Notes under the pieces: model-generated | The model's database searches: none | What the model was told of the DNA's origin: nothing | Seen by the model: only the letters and a program-made list of their open reading frames with translations | Program-made: the position numbers and the translations under genes | Shown: one piece after another, positions 37,441 to 47,810 of the stretch | Position numbering within the stretch: the stretch's first letter is position 1 | How the letters are laid out: each line of letters begins with the position of its first letter | Source of the DNA: Alphaproteobacteria bacterium | Lineage (GTDB): Bacteria; Pseudomonadota; Alphaproteobacteria; UBA2966 | DNA length: 64,000 bases | Assembly (NCBI GenBank): GCA_018654745.1 | Contig: JABILA010000088.1 | Coordinates: forward strand, 62,001 to 126,000 | Reading direction: 5' to 3'

Positions 37441-37952
37441 ACCTCAAACCTGAGGCCAACAAAAAATTCTTCTGTCTTGGGCATGTTATGAACAGGCAGA
37501 CCTGTTTCATTTTCGATTTCACTGATGACTTCAGCGATCCGTCCGGGCCTGTCCGTGGCGATGACAAACCACATGTTCCAGTCGTTATCACGTTCGTAAT
37601 TGTGGGCTACTTCTTCATGGGCGTTGACCAGTTCCGCAACGTCGTCAAAACGATCATCCGGGACGCCCATTGCCGCCAGGGTCAGTTCACCGCCCATTTG
37701 TTCCGCATGATAGAGCGGCCCAAAACGACTGAGCACGCCTTCTGACAGCAACTTTTCGATACGCAATGGAATATCCGCTTCTTCAAGGTTCAGTGCCTTG
37801 GCAACCTCGGCCCAGGGATTGTCACAAACCGGAAAATCGCCTTGCAGGGCGTTGATGATGGCCCGGTCAGCGTCGTCCAGATCGACGCCACCCGCGGCTT
37901 TCAATGCCCCTTTTGCAGACTGCGCTGTATAGGCAAAACTTCCGGACATCAC
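37437..37952 (-). CDS. nirG: siroheme decarboxylase subunit NirG
   Basis: A 171-residue AsnC/Lrp-like subunit of siroheme decarboxylase. It has an N-terminal winged helix (about 20-75, LDDADRAIINALQGDFPV) and a C-terminal domain (about 80-165) with the NYERDNDWNMWFVI motif typical of the NirD/NirG half of the complex. It pairs with NirH, as NirD pairs with NirL. The gene overlaps both neighbours by 4 bases, indicating coupled translation. The assignment of G rather than D rests on gene order. Confidence 0.85.
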   Translation of the reverse strand: MMSGSFAYTAQSAKGALKAAGGVDLDDADRAIINALQGDFPVCDNPWAEVAKALNLEEADIPLRIEKLLSEGVLSRFGPLYHAEQMGGELTLAAMGVPDDRFDDVAELVNAHEEVAHNYERDNDWNMWFVIATDRPGRIAEVISEIENETGLPVHNMPKTEEFFVGLRFEV

Positions 37953-38944
37953 GCAGCCTCAACAGCCGGTTTGGTGTCAGCCGCCAAATAGCGACCACCG
38001 GTTTGTTTAAACCGTTTGACGCTGAACAACGTCTCGTACGGTGTGTCCTGCAACCCACATACATGCCGGGCATCTTCAATTTGCTGCAGGACCACGTCCC
38101 GGTCCTTGCCGTGGATCATGGCGTACAAAGTGTAAGGCCAGTTGGCATGGGCACGACGCTGGTAACAAAGCCGTACATACGGCAGAGAGCCAAGCTTTCG
38201 ACCCATTACGTCGACATCGCCCGGGGTTACTTGCCACACTGTCATGGCATTGGCCGTGAAGCCCAGCTCATGGTGGCGCACGACAACGCCAAGGCGACGA
38301 ATGATATCCTGGTCCTGAAGATATTGCAGACGATCCAGCACGGCGGGTTCTGTCATTCCGGCGGCTTCAGCCAGGGCCTTCCAGGGACGCGACGTCAGCG
38401 CCAGACCTTTTTCCAGTTCCTGCAAAAGATCATGATCACGAGCTTCCAGCATGGCCTGGTGGAACGATGCCCGACAAGGTGTCGAGCGTGAATCGCGTCC
38501 TGTCAGATCAAAGCCGAGGTCAATGAAATAATCCCGTACCATCGGCAAATCGAGAACCTTCAGTCCTGACTGGCGTTCAATGTCTTGTAATACACTGGTG
38601 ACAGTTGCACGGTCCGGCGCGGTTACGACAAACCACATATTCAAGCTATGTTCGCGCTGGTAGTTGTGATTGACATAAGCGTGGCCGTTGACGATGTCGG
38701 CTACCTGTTGAAGCTGGTCAAGGGGAACCTGCATTGCAGCCAGCGTCCCCGCCCCGACACTGCCAGGTCTCAACACAGCACCTACGCGACTGACGCTACC
38801 GGCTTCTTTCAAATCGGCAAGAGTATCGATAACCTGTTGTTCCGAAATGCCCAGGTCAGAGGCCATCCTGGCATAGGGTAGCGGCACCAGGGGGAAATCC
38901 CGTTGATAGTCGTTCAGTAGCCTTTGTTGAATTTGATCAGACAT
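37949..38944 (-). CDS. nirDL: fused siroheme decarboxylase NirD-NirL
   Basis: A 331-residue natural fusion of two AsnC/Lrp-like decarboxylase subunits. The first half (about 1-155) ends with the NirD-type NYQREHSLNMWFVVTAP; the second (about 170-320) has the NirL/H-type CYQRRAHANWPYTLYAMIHG (each at most 20 residues quoted). Together with NirG and NirH it decarboxylates siroheme in heme d1 synthesis. ATG 38944 is used: the frame is open to 39046, but that would run into nirF, whose stop is 8 bases upstream of 38944. DL fusions occur in several denitrifiers. Confidence 0.9.
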   Translation of the reverse strand: MSDQIQQRLLNDYQRDFPLVPLPYARMASDLGISEQQVIDTLADLKEAGSVSRVGAVLRPGSVGAGTLAAMQVPLDQLQQVADIVNGHAYVNHNYQREHSLNMWFVVTAPDRATVTSVLQDIERQSGLKVLDLPMVRDYFIDLGFDLTGRDSRSTPCRASFHQAMLEARDHDLLQELEKGLALTSRPWKALAEAAGMTEPAVLDRLQYLQDQDIIRRLGVVVRHHELGFTANAMTVWQVTPGDVDVMGRKLGSLPYVRLCYQRRAHANWPYTLYAMIHGKDRDVVLQQIEDARHVCGLQDTPYETLFSVKRFKQTGGRYLAADTKPAVEAA

Positions 38945-38951
38945 TGTGTGC

Positions 38952-40118
38952 TCACAATCCAATGCGATGGGCACGGGCGGTAAAGAAAATACCGCTGGGT
39001 TTGCGCACGGGCAGCCGGCCTTTTTCAGCAAAGGTCGTGGTGTCATACATAATCACCTGGTTGTCGTCGCGCACGGACAACCAGACCTCTTCGCCCCTGG
39101 GCGTAAATTCCATATGAAGGACAGCCGGACCCGGCTTCAAGGTCTTGATGATCTTGCGTGTCGGCACGTCAATAACCTGTATCGTGTCATTATCGGGAAA
39201 GGCGAAGTTCACCCAGATTTGCCGTCCGTCGGGACGAGCCATGACAAATACCGGCTGGCCATGCACGGCAATGCGATCAACTTCCTTCCATGATCCTTCG
39301 GCGGCAACCAGGACTTCGTGATGCCCGATGGCTGGCATGAAGGCATGGCCGTTCGCCATGGCCCAGCCTTCCAGATGAGGCATCTTGTAAACGGGCAAGG
39401 CTTTTTCGCCACGCCCATAACCGTCCAATATACGCCGAACACCTTTTTCAGGCTGCCATAGATCGACCATGGCCATGCCATCTTCGCCAAACAATCCGGC
39501 GATGTACCAACGCCCGTCCGGTGTGATCAATGCGTCATAGGGTAGCTTGCCAATATTGCGCAACTTGGTGATCGCCGGATTATTGCGATCACGCATGTCA
39601 ACAATCCAGGTTTCTCCGGCATCGTACAGCGAAAAGACAAAGCGCTGGCCAGGTGCGTCAACCAGACCGACGGTTTTTGATCGCTCGCCGTTCGCACCTA
39701 TTGCCGGGATCTCGGCAACCGGCTCAAGCGTTTGAGCATCAAAGATGCGCACGCCACCTGGTTTGTAGTTCGATACGGCAACCAGTTTTCCGTCCTGAGA
39801 AATCGCACCACCGATTGAGTTTCCGGCTTGCATGGTCCGGGCAACGATCTTGTGTGTCAGCATGTCGATTTTGGTCAAACCGCCGTCGCGACCAAAGATA
39901 TAGGCATATCTTTCATCGCGCGAATAAACCGCCGAGGCATGAGAAAGATCACCCAGTCCTTCGATGGTCGCCAGGGATTCCCGATCTGTCGTCTGAACGA
40001 TCTGGATGCTGCCAGCACCCCGTTCGATGATCAGGCCAAGGTCACCTGTTCCGCGGATTTCAGCGCACGCGGATAGCATCAGCAGGGCAATCGCCGCGAT
40101 AGATATCTTCAATTTCAT
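38952..40118 (-). CDS. nirF: heme d1 biosynthesis lipoprotein NirF
   Basis: A 388-residue d1-type propeller protein. The signal sequence ends in a lipobox LSAC (Cys18), so it should be a periplasmic lipoprotein, as reported for several NirF proteins. The mature part is NirS-like without a cytochrome c domain (DGRWYIAGLFGEDG and HLEGWAMANGHAFMPAIG-type blades). NirF works in the last steps of heme d1 formation in the periplasm together with NirN. It overlaps nirC by 4 bases. Confidence 0.92.
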   Translation of the reverse strand: MKLKISIAAIALLMLSACAEIRGTGDLGLIIERGAGSIQIVQTTDRESLATIEGLGDLSHASAVYSRDERYAYIFGRDGGLTKIDMLTHKIVARTMQAGNSIGGAISQDGKLVAVSNYKPGGVRIFDAQTLEPVAEIPAIGANGERSKTVGLVDAPGQRFVFSLYDAGETWIVDMRDRNNPAITKLRNIGKLPYDALITPDGRWYIAGLFGEDGMAMVDLWQPEKGVRRILDGYGRGEKALPVYKMPHLEGWAMANGHAFMPAIGHHEVLVAAEGSWKEVDRIAVHGQPVFVMARPDGRQIWVNFAFPDNDTIQVIDVPTRKIIKTLKPGPAVLHMEFTPRGEEVWLSVRDDNQVIMYDTTTFAEKGRLPVRKPSGIFFTARAHRIGL

Positions 40119-40477
40119 TGACTGGTTCCCTGGCGTAAACGATCAACTATCCAGGAAGCTTCGGCCCGATTGAGAAACCGCCGCCATGGCGGCATCGGTG
40201 TACCCGGAACACCGTCGAGTATAATTTCGATCAGCGCTTCATCTGTAAAATGAGCAATATTGTCTGGCAGCAAGGCAGAGCCAAGCCCACCCTTTCGCGT
40301 CAACCCATGACAAGACCCGCAATCCTGTTCAAGAAGAACGGAAAGTTCAGCCTGACGTGTCGCATCGACAGGTGCGGTTGCCGCAACACCCGCAGCGGTT
40401 ACGATCATGCCTGTCAGAAAGGCGAAAGCCGCGAGGCGTTTATTGTGCAGCGACCAACGCATCGTCTTGTACTTCAT
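40115..40477 (-). CDS. nirC: c-type cytochrome NirC
   Basis: A small monoheme cytochrome c of about 120 residues. An N-terminal signal (hydrophobic AAFAFLTGMIVTAAGVAAT) precedes the heme site CGSCH, and the distal Met lies in GTPMPPW. NirC is thought to carry electrons during heme d1 maturation or to NirS. The start is uncertain: ATG 40477 is used, and ATG 40462 is nearly as good; both overlap the end of nirE (up to 38 bases) and neither has a strong ribosome site. Confidence 0.87.
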   Translation of the reverse strand: MKYKTMRWSLHNKRLAAFAFLTGMIVTAAGVAATAPVDATRQAELSVLLEQDCGSCHGLTRKGGLGSALLPDNIAHFTDEALIEIILDGVPGTPMPPWRRFLNRAEASWIVDRLRQGTSQ

Positions 40478-41249
40478 CCGCGCCCGTCTTGAACCAGTCC
40501 ATGGTTCCTGCAACCGCAACAACGCGCCCAATGATCAACAATGTCGGAGCGACAAAATTGTGTGTCGCAATGTCTTGCGGCAGTTTTTCCAGGGTGGTGA
40601 TATGGCGACGCTGGACGCTGGTCGTGCCCTGCTCGACTGCAGCAGCCGGGGTTGTTGCCGAAAGTCCGGCGGCAACCAGCTTTTCTGCGATCTGGTTGAT
40701 GTTAGCCAGGCCCATGTAGATGACCAGCGTCGTATCCGGATCGGACAGGCTGCGCCAATCGAGCTCCAGAGGCTGATCTTCACGGCAATGGCCAGTAACA
40801 AAGCGGACACTGCTTGCCAGACCACGATGGGTCAAGGGAATGCCGGCATAGGCACCTGCACCAATTGCGGCACTGATCCCGGGAATAATTTCGAAGGCCA
40901 CGCCCGCTTCGTCAAGCCGCTGGGCTTCTTCACTGCCACGACCAAAAACGAGCGGATCACCGCCCTTTAGACGCACAGTACGGCGTCCGGCGTGACCGAG
41001 TTTGACCAACAGCTCGTTGATGTCGCTCTGCGGCATATGATGTTGGCCACTTTTTTTGCCGACAAAAATACGGCTGGCACCAACGGGTACAAGTTCAAGT
41101 ATTTCTTCGCTGACCAGGCGGTCATAGACCACCACTTCAGCGGACTGGATCAGGCGCATGGCCTTGACAGTCAGCAGGTCGGAATCGCCCGGCCCTGCGC
41201 CCACAAGGAACACCGTCGGGGTAGTTTGGGTATCTGGATTGCTGTCCAT
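40440..41249 (-). CDS. nirE: uroporphyrinogen-III C-methyltransferase NirE
   Basis: A 269-residue SAM-dependent methyltransferase of the CobA/SUMT family: VGAGPGDSDLLTVKA near residue 16, YDRLVSEEIL, the GGDPLVFGRGSEE loop and IPGISAAIGAGAYAGIPLTHR. It methylates uroporphyrinogen III to precorrin-2, the first committed step toward siroheme and heme d1. Directly after nirS and before nirC, it is the d1-dedicated copy (NirE). The nirS-nirE gap of 87 bases holds a strong hairpin. Confidence 0.92.
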   Translation of the reverse strand: MDSNPDTQTTPTVFLVGAGPGDSDLLTVKAMRLIQSAEVVVYDRLVSEEILELVPVGASRIFVGKKSGQHHMPQSDINELLVKLGHAGRRTVRLKGGDPLVFGRGSEEAQRLDEAGVAFEIIPGISAAIGAGAYAGIPLTHRGLASSVRFVTGHCREDQPLELDWRSLSDPDTTLVIYMGLANINQIAEKLVAAGLSATTPAAAVEQGTTSVQRRHITTLEKLPQDIATHNFVAPTLLIIGRVVAVAGTMDWFKTGADEVQDDALVAAQ

Positions 41250-41298
41250 TTTGTTCCCCCCACGAGAACGGTTAGATAAATTTGTCTTGGCGGTCGAT

Positions 41299-41324
41299 CC
41301 GGGCAGAACCTGGGTTCTGCCCGG
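41299..41324. terminator. strong intercistronic hairpin between nirS and nirE
   Basis: The arms CCGGGCAGAACC (41299-41310) and GGTTCTGCCCGG (41313-41324) pair perfectly over 12 bases with a 2-base loop. There is no T-run. It likely acts as a partial terminator or as a 3' stabiliser that keeps nirS mRNA more abundant than the biosynthesis genes. Confidence 0.75.
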
Positions 41325-41336
41325 TGACCTGTCTTC

Positions 41337-43181
<1,845 letters not shown>

Positions 43182-43187
43182 CTATAT

Positions 43188-43201
43188 TTGACTTACGTCA
43201 A
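43188..43201. promoter_or_regulatory. FNR/DNR-type box for nirS
   Basis: TTGACTTACGTCAA is a perfect TTGAC-N4-GTCAA palindrome. On the minus strand a GATACT hexamer at 43162-43167 lies about 30 bases downstream (centre to centre), close to the class II activator layout, giving a nirS start of transcription near 43153. Confidence 0.85.
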
Positions 43202-43228
43202 TAATGGAGGCGTGCGCCATCTGACATC

Positions 43229-43242
43229 TTGACGCAGGTCAA
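43229..43242. promoter_or_regulatory. FNR/DNR-type box for nirI
   Basis: TTGACGCAGGTCAA is a perfect box. On the plus strand TATTCT at 43265-43270 is exactly 32 bases away centre to centre, the classical -41.5/-10 spacing, predicting transcription of nirI from about 43277. The identical 14-base sequence recurs at 55531-55544. Confidence 0.88.
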
Positions 43243-43295
43243 TGCAGTCAAATACACCATCTTGTATTCTCCGGTTTATTGATTAGGATTATTTT

Positions 43296-45548
43296 ATGAA
43301 TAACAAAGGGTTAGAGAATTTGTCAGAAATTTCCAGTGGTATGGCCGCTGGATTGACCATTCCTCTTGCGACGCTTTGTCGCACACTTTGTAAGGTTATT
43401 TCGCTCCTGATTCTTGTCTGTTTGTCTGTCAGTCCGGCGATGGCAGCCGGTGATCAAATTTCGCTGGAAACCGTATTTCCCACCGCTGATCGCCTCGGAC
43501 CTTTTGAAGGTGATCCTCGTGCTGCCAGGGCGCTGGATATCAAGGGAGAGACAATTGGTTATGTCTTTCTGACCTCCGACATCGTCAAGGCGGCTGGCTA
43601 CTCGGGAAAGCCGATCACCACAGCCGTAGGACTGGATCTCGATGGTCACATCACCGGCGCCGCCATCATCGAACATCACGAACCCATTTTGATTCTCGGC
43701 ATCAATGAAGAAAAGCTGTTCTCCTTTATTCAGGGATACAAGGGTCTGGATATTCGCCGCGATGTAGTGCTGGACGGCATTAGCGGTAGCCGTTCCGATA
43801 CCGATGATGGCCAGGTCATCGACGGCCTGACCGGTGCCAGTATCACCAGCATCGTTTTTAACGATTCCATTTTGCGTGCTGCGCGCGCCGTCGCCGGCAA
43901 CAGGGGCATCATTGAACTAGCGTCAAATAATGCACCGCGACTTGATCTGGAAACTTTCGCAGCGCAGAACTGGCCCTCACTTGAAAAAACAGGTGCAGTG
44001 CAAAAACTGGTGCTGAGCAATCGCGATGTCGACGATGCCTATGTCCGTCAATATGGTCGTGCCGTCAAAGCGATAGGTGCTGTAGAGCCTGATCAGAATT
44101 TCATCTCTTTATATACAGCCCTGATGACGCCGGCCGGTATCGGTCAAAATCTGCTGGGATTCGCAGAGTTCAGTCAATTGCGCAACAGTCTGTCGCCCGG
44201 GGACCAGGTCATTCTGGTTGCCAGCAAGGGGTTATATTCTTTCAAAGGTCTGAAGTGGCGCAAGCGCAATGGCTGGTTTGACCGATTGCAGTTGATACAG
44301 GGTGACAAGACACATCGGTTCAAGAAAGCACAGCATCGCCTGGTCGAGAAACTGGATATCGAAGGCACGCCAGAGTTCAGGGAAATAGCCTTATTCGTTA
44401 TTCCGGCAGGTTCGGGCTTCACCCCCCTTGAGCCCTGGCGACTGGACCTGATCGTCAATCGCGATATTGAAAGTGGCGAGACCCTGCAAACGTTTTTTGC
44501 GCTGAACTATACCTTGCCATCAAATTTCATCCTGCAGCCGCCGCGCAAGAAGCAGGCTGAAGGGATCTCGGCCCTGATCGAAGAAGCAACCACTGCAGGC
44601 GGTGGGATCTGGCTGCAGGTTTGGGAGAATCGGGTTTTCGAAATCGCAGCTTTGCTAACATTGCTGTTTGTTTTGTACCTGGTCATGGTCCTGCACGATT
44701 TTGCGGCTAGGCGTCCGACTTTGCTGCGACGTTTTCGAACCGGTTTTTTGATCGTGACATTGCTGGGTCTGGGCTTCGTCATGAATGCCCAGCTTTCTGT
44801 CGTAAATGTGCTGACCTTTATTAATTCCCTGCTGACAGAATTTCACTGGGAGTTCTATCTTCTCGACCCGCTGGTTTTCATCCTTTGGTCCTATGTTGCG
44901 GTTGCCTTGCTGTTTTGGGGCCGGGGTGTTTTTTGCGGCTGGTTGTGTCCTTTCGGGGCCTTGCAGGAGCTGGCGTCAAAACTGGCAAAGTTTTTCCATG
45001 TTCCGCAACTGACAATTCCCTTCGGACTTTCAGAACGTGTCTGGCCGATCAAATATATTGTCTTCCTGGGTTTGTTGGCGTTATCCCTTCATTCCATCGG
45101 ACTGGCGGAATATGGTGCCGAGGTCGAACCCTTCAAGACGGCAATAGCCCTGAAATTTATTCGTGCCTGGCCCTTTGTGGTTTACGCCCTGGGATTGCTT
45201 ACAGCAGCGATGTTTGTTGAACGTGTTTTTTGCCGTTATCTCTGCCCGCTTGGGGCAGCGTTGGCTATACCGGGTAAAAACCGGATGTTTGAATGGCTGC
45301 GACGCCGGCATCAATGCGGAACTGAATGCCATATATGTGCGACACGTTGCCCTGTTCAGGCAATACATCCCAGTGGCCGGATTGATGCACACGAATGTAT
45401 TTATTGCCTTGAATGCCAGATGATCTACTACGATGACCACACTTGTCCGCCTATGATTGCACGTCGCAAGCGCCGTGAAGAGCGGGCAACCCGTAAACAA
45501 CAACGTGCCGAAGCCCGCGCCGCCGAACAACAAACGGGCCAATCGTGA
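43296..45548 (+). CDS. nirI: NirI/NosR-family membrane flavo-iron-sulfur regulator
   Basis: A 750-residue NosR/NirI-type protein. After a signal/anchor (about 33-50) comes a periplasmic FMN-binding domain with the flavinylation motif in DGLTGASIT (176-184, FMN on Thr184). Then a membrane part (from about 450) with two CxxxCP motifs (CGWLCPFGALQ and CRYLCPLGAA) and a C-terminal dicluster ferredoxin region (CGTECHICATRCPVQAI, CIYCLECQ). In Paracoccus NirI is needed for nirS expression or maturation and is divergent from nirS exactly as here. No nosZ is in the window, so NirI is preferred over NosR. The C-terminus is highly charged. Confidence 0.9.
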   Translation: MNNKGLENLSEISSGMAAGLTIPLATLCRTLCKVISLLILVCLSVSPAMAAGDQISLETVFPTADRLGPFEGDPRAARALDIKGETIGYVFLTSDIVKAAGYSGKPITTAVGLDLDGHITGAAIIEHHEPILILGINEEKLFSFIQGYKGLDIRRDVVLDGISGSRSDTDDGQVIDGLTGASITSIVFNDSILRAARAVAGNRGIIELASNNAPRLDLETFAAQNWPSLEKTGAVQKLVLSNRDVDDAYVRQYGRAVKAIGAVEPDQNFISLYTALMTPAGIGQNLLGFAEFSQLRNSLSPGDQVILVASKGLYSFKGLKWRKRNGWFDRLQLIQGDKTHRFKKAQHRLVEKLDIEGTPEFREIALFVIPAGSGFTPLEPWRLDLIVNRDIESGETLQTFFALNYTLPSNFILQPPRKKQAEGISALIEEATTAGGGIWLQVWENRVFEIAALLTLLFVLYLVMVLHDFAARRPTLLRRFRTGFLIVTLLGLGFVMNAQLSVVNVLTFINSLLTEFHWEFYLLDPLVFILWSYVAVALLFWGRGVFCGWLCPFGALQELASKLAKFFHVPQLTIPFGLSERVWPIKYIVFLGLLALSLHSIGLAEYGAEVEPFKTAIALKFIRAWPFVVYALGLLTAAMFVERVFCRYLCPLGAALAIPGKNRMFEWLRRRHQCGTECHICATRCPVQAIHPSGRIDAHECIYCLECQMIYYDDHTCPPMIARRKRREERATRKQQRAEARAAEQQTGQS

Positions 45549-45615
45549 TCCGGCCCTTTTAATTCAATTCCAGCACCCTAAATACCTGATACCGATTACA
45601 CCGGAGCAAATGTTT

Positions 45616-46776
45616 ATGTCTTTCTCAATTCTGTTTTCCTATGCCTTTCGCATCTTCTTTTTGCTGGGTGGGTTGGGTGCGGCCATTCTGGTTCCGGTCT
45701 GGTTGCTCATGTTGGCCGGACACTTGCCGACGCCGGCCTATCTTGGCGGCGCAGCCTGGCATGGACACGAATTGATCTTCGGCTACGCGCCCGCAGTGAT
45801 TACCGGTTTTCTCCTGACCGCCGCCTATAACTGGACCGGAAGTCCGAACGCCAAGGGTTTGCCGCTGATTCTGCTTGCAGCGTTCTGGCTGGCGGGGCGC
45901 ATTGTTTTGCTCTACGCGGACAGCCTTCCCGGCTTGATGGTTGCACTTGTTGATCTTGTCTTCCTGCCACTGGCCGCCTTTATTGTTTTGCCGCCCCTGT
46001 GGCGCGCCCGAAAGTGGAGCAATACTGCTTTTGTCGGCCTGTTTTTGTTGATGGCCGTCGCCAACCTGATGATTCATCTGGAAGCACTGGGCATTCTGGA
46101 GGACACAACACAGGCCGGCCTGTATGGCGGCCTGGACCTGGTTATCTTGATCATGGTGATGGTTGGTGGTCGCATTACCAATGCCTTTACCCGAAATGCC
46201 ATTGGCTTGCAGGTGGCCCCACAGCCCCGTCGTGATCAACTGGCTGTCGGCATTGTTGGCGTCATGGTAGCCGTCGACATGCTGATGTTACCTGATGTCA
46301 TCGTCGGTATCGTCTGTCTGCTGGCAGCGCTTCTAACGGCACTTCGGATCGCATCCTGGCAAAGCCACAAGACCTGGAAGGTGCCGCTGATCTGGATTCT
46401 GCATCTGGCACAGCTTTGGCTTGTTATAGGCTTTGCGTTGCGCGGTATTGCACTGCTAACTGACGTGATTCCTCAGGCCACTGCCTTGCACGCCCTGACA
46501 TTGGGCGCAGTTGGCTCGCTGACGCTGGGTATGATGACCCGTGTTGCACTGGGGCATACCGGTCGTCCATTGAATATCAAACCCATCATCCCCTGGACCT
46601 ATGTCGCCATCAGCCTGGCAGCTGTCATTCGCATCTCGGTGCCGGAAATCTGGCCTGAACAGGCAATGATGGCCAATGCCCTGGCGGGGGCGTTGTGGAC
46701 ATTTGCCTTCACGACATTTGTGGTGGTCTATCTGCCGGTTCTGACGAGCCCAAGGCCGGACGGGCACGCAGGTTAA
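45616..46776 (+). CDS. nnrS: NnrS family membrane protein
   Basis: A 386-residue polytopic protein (about 12 helices) of the NnrS family, heme- and copper-containing membrane proteins linked to nitric oxide stress and denitrification. Family segments are WHGHELIFGYAPAVITGFLLTA near residue 45 (quoted in part: WHGHELIFGYAPAV), GGRITNAFTRNA and GSLTLGMMTRVALGHTGR. ATG 45616 has GGAG 9 bases upstream; ATG 45610 is possible, whereas the frame from 45457 lies inside nirI. It is 67 bases after nirI and likely shares its FNR-controlled transcript. It ends 12 bases from the convergent Crp/Fnr gene. Confidence 0.9.
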   Translation: MSFSILFSYAFRIFFLLGGLGAAILVPVWLLMLAGHLPTPAYLGGAAWHGHELIFGYAPAVITGFLLTAAYNWTGSPNAKGLPLILLAAFWLAGRIVLLYADSLPGLMVALVDLVFLPLAAFIVLPPLWRARKWSNTAFVGLFLLMAVANLMIHLEALGILEDTTQAGLYGGLDLVILIMVMVGGRITNAFTRNAIGLQVAPQPRRDQLAVGIVGVMVAVDMLMLPDVIVGIVCLLAALLTALRIASWQSHKTWKVPLIWILHLAQLWLVIGFALRGIALLTDVIPQATALHALTLGAVGSLTLGMMTRVALGHTGRPLNIKPIIPWTYVAISLAAVIRISVPEIWPEQAMMANALAGALWTFAFTTFVVVYLPVLTSPRPDGHAG

Positions 46777-46788
46777 CCGTAATTTTCC

Positions 46789-47559
46789 TCAGCGGTGTGA
46801 GGGGTGAGGTTCGGTTTCTTCGCAGAATTCACGCAGGCGCTGCACATCTTCGATGTGCACGTCGCGGCCCTGACAGTCGACGCCAATATCCCGCAACCGG
46901 GCCAATGCCCGGGACAAGCTTTCCGGCTTGATGCCAATACGGGCTGCGATCAACGCCTTGTCAAAAGGCAGCATCGTTGAGACTGAACCACTTTTGACAT
47001 CTGTCTGAGCCAGAATAAATCCGCCAAGGCGCTGGCCCGGCGTTTTGGATTTGATGTCCGTGATATCTTTTTGAAACTGTCTGTGACGTCTTGCCATCAC
47101 TGCAAGCATGCGAAATGCGAGCTCCTTGTTCTCTGACAAATGCAGAAACAAATGATCGCCCATGATGCGTACCAGACACGCATCTTCAACAACTTCGGCA
47201 TTTACCGGGAATCGACCAGAGGCAAACATCGCAGCTTCGCCAAAGGAGCGCCCTTCACCAAATACGCTGACGACATTCTCGTCACCATCTTCTGTTGCCG
47301 TAAACAGTTTGACCTTGCCTTCCAGAATGACAAAGAAGCTGTCTGCCGGATCGCCTTGACTGAAGAGCAGGGAATGCCGGGCAAATTGTCGGGGTTTGGC
47401 AGCCCCGATCAGAACTTCGACATCTTCTCGCGGCATATCGGCGAAGGGGCCAATCGCTGCAATCTTGTCTATATCGTCCGGTTTCAGAATTGAAGACGGC
47501 AAACGTGAACTCTCCTCGTTATATGCATCAGGGCAATTTCGTATAAGACGAAATCTCAT
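46789..47559 (-). CDS. Crp/Fnr-family regulator (NnrR/DNR-like), copy 1
   Basis: A 256-residue regulator with a cNMP-type sensor domain (about 35-150), a dimer helix and a Crp helix-turn-helix (about 195-230). The recognition helix GIKPESLSRALARLR carries the E-xx-SR pattern that reads TTGAC/GTCAA half-sites, fitting the boxes found at nirS, nirI and the heme-copper operon. There is no N-terminal Cys cluster, so it is not an oxygen-sensing Fe-S FNR; an NO-responsive NnrR/DNR role is likely. The start is uncertain: ATG 47559 lacks a ribosome site, while a TTG at 47502 has GAGGAG 9 bases upstream. Confidence 0.85.
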   Translation of the reverse strand: MRFRLIRNCPDAYNEESSRLPSSILKPDDIDKIAAIGPFADMPREDVEVLIGAAKPRQFARHSLLFSQGDPADSFFVILEGKVKLFTATEDGDENVVSVFGEGRSFGEAAMFASGRFPVNAEVVEDACLVRIMGDHLFLHLSENKELAFRMLAVMARRHRQFQKDITDIKSKTPGQRLGGFILAQTDVKSGSVSTMLPFDKALIAARIGIKPESLSRALARLRDIGVDCQGRDVHIEDVQRLREFCEETEPHPSHR

Positions 47560-47602
47560 ATGCAATAGTATCTATTGCCATCCCTGTGCCAGATGCAACC
47601 CT

Positions 47603-47626
47603 GTGTTTCCGTTGAACCAGAAACAC
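47603..47626. repeat. GTTTCCG-type palindrome (degenerate copy)
   Basis: GTGTTTC (47603-47609) pairs with GAAACAC (47620-47626). The whole unit resembles the element at 63784-63808 (GCGTTTCCG, A-rich loop ending AACC, GAAACGC). It sits in the 251-base space between the two Crp/Fnr genes, where I see no gene and no clear FNR box. Confidence 0.5.
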
Positions 47627-47810
47627 CTTAACGGCAGTCAGGGCCAATTTCACAAGACAAATAGCACCGCAGAAGGCGATCCGGTGAAACCCGGGCCGGA
47701 TTTTCATCGAAGATGGTCTGAAGTAAACAATTCAGACGCATACAATGAAACTGTGTTTATTGAAAGTGTTTCAGGAAAATTTCGCAAGCCTGATAAAAGC
47801 AGAGGACGTT

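Noticed and set aside
43296-45548. NosR
   Set aside because: Divergent from nirS with no nosZ or other nos genes; NirI fits better, although the two families are alike.
45457-45615. N-terminal extension of NnrS
   Set aside because: It lies inside the nirI coding region in another frame; GGAG before 45616 supports the shorter start.
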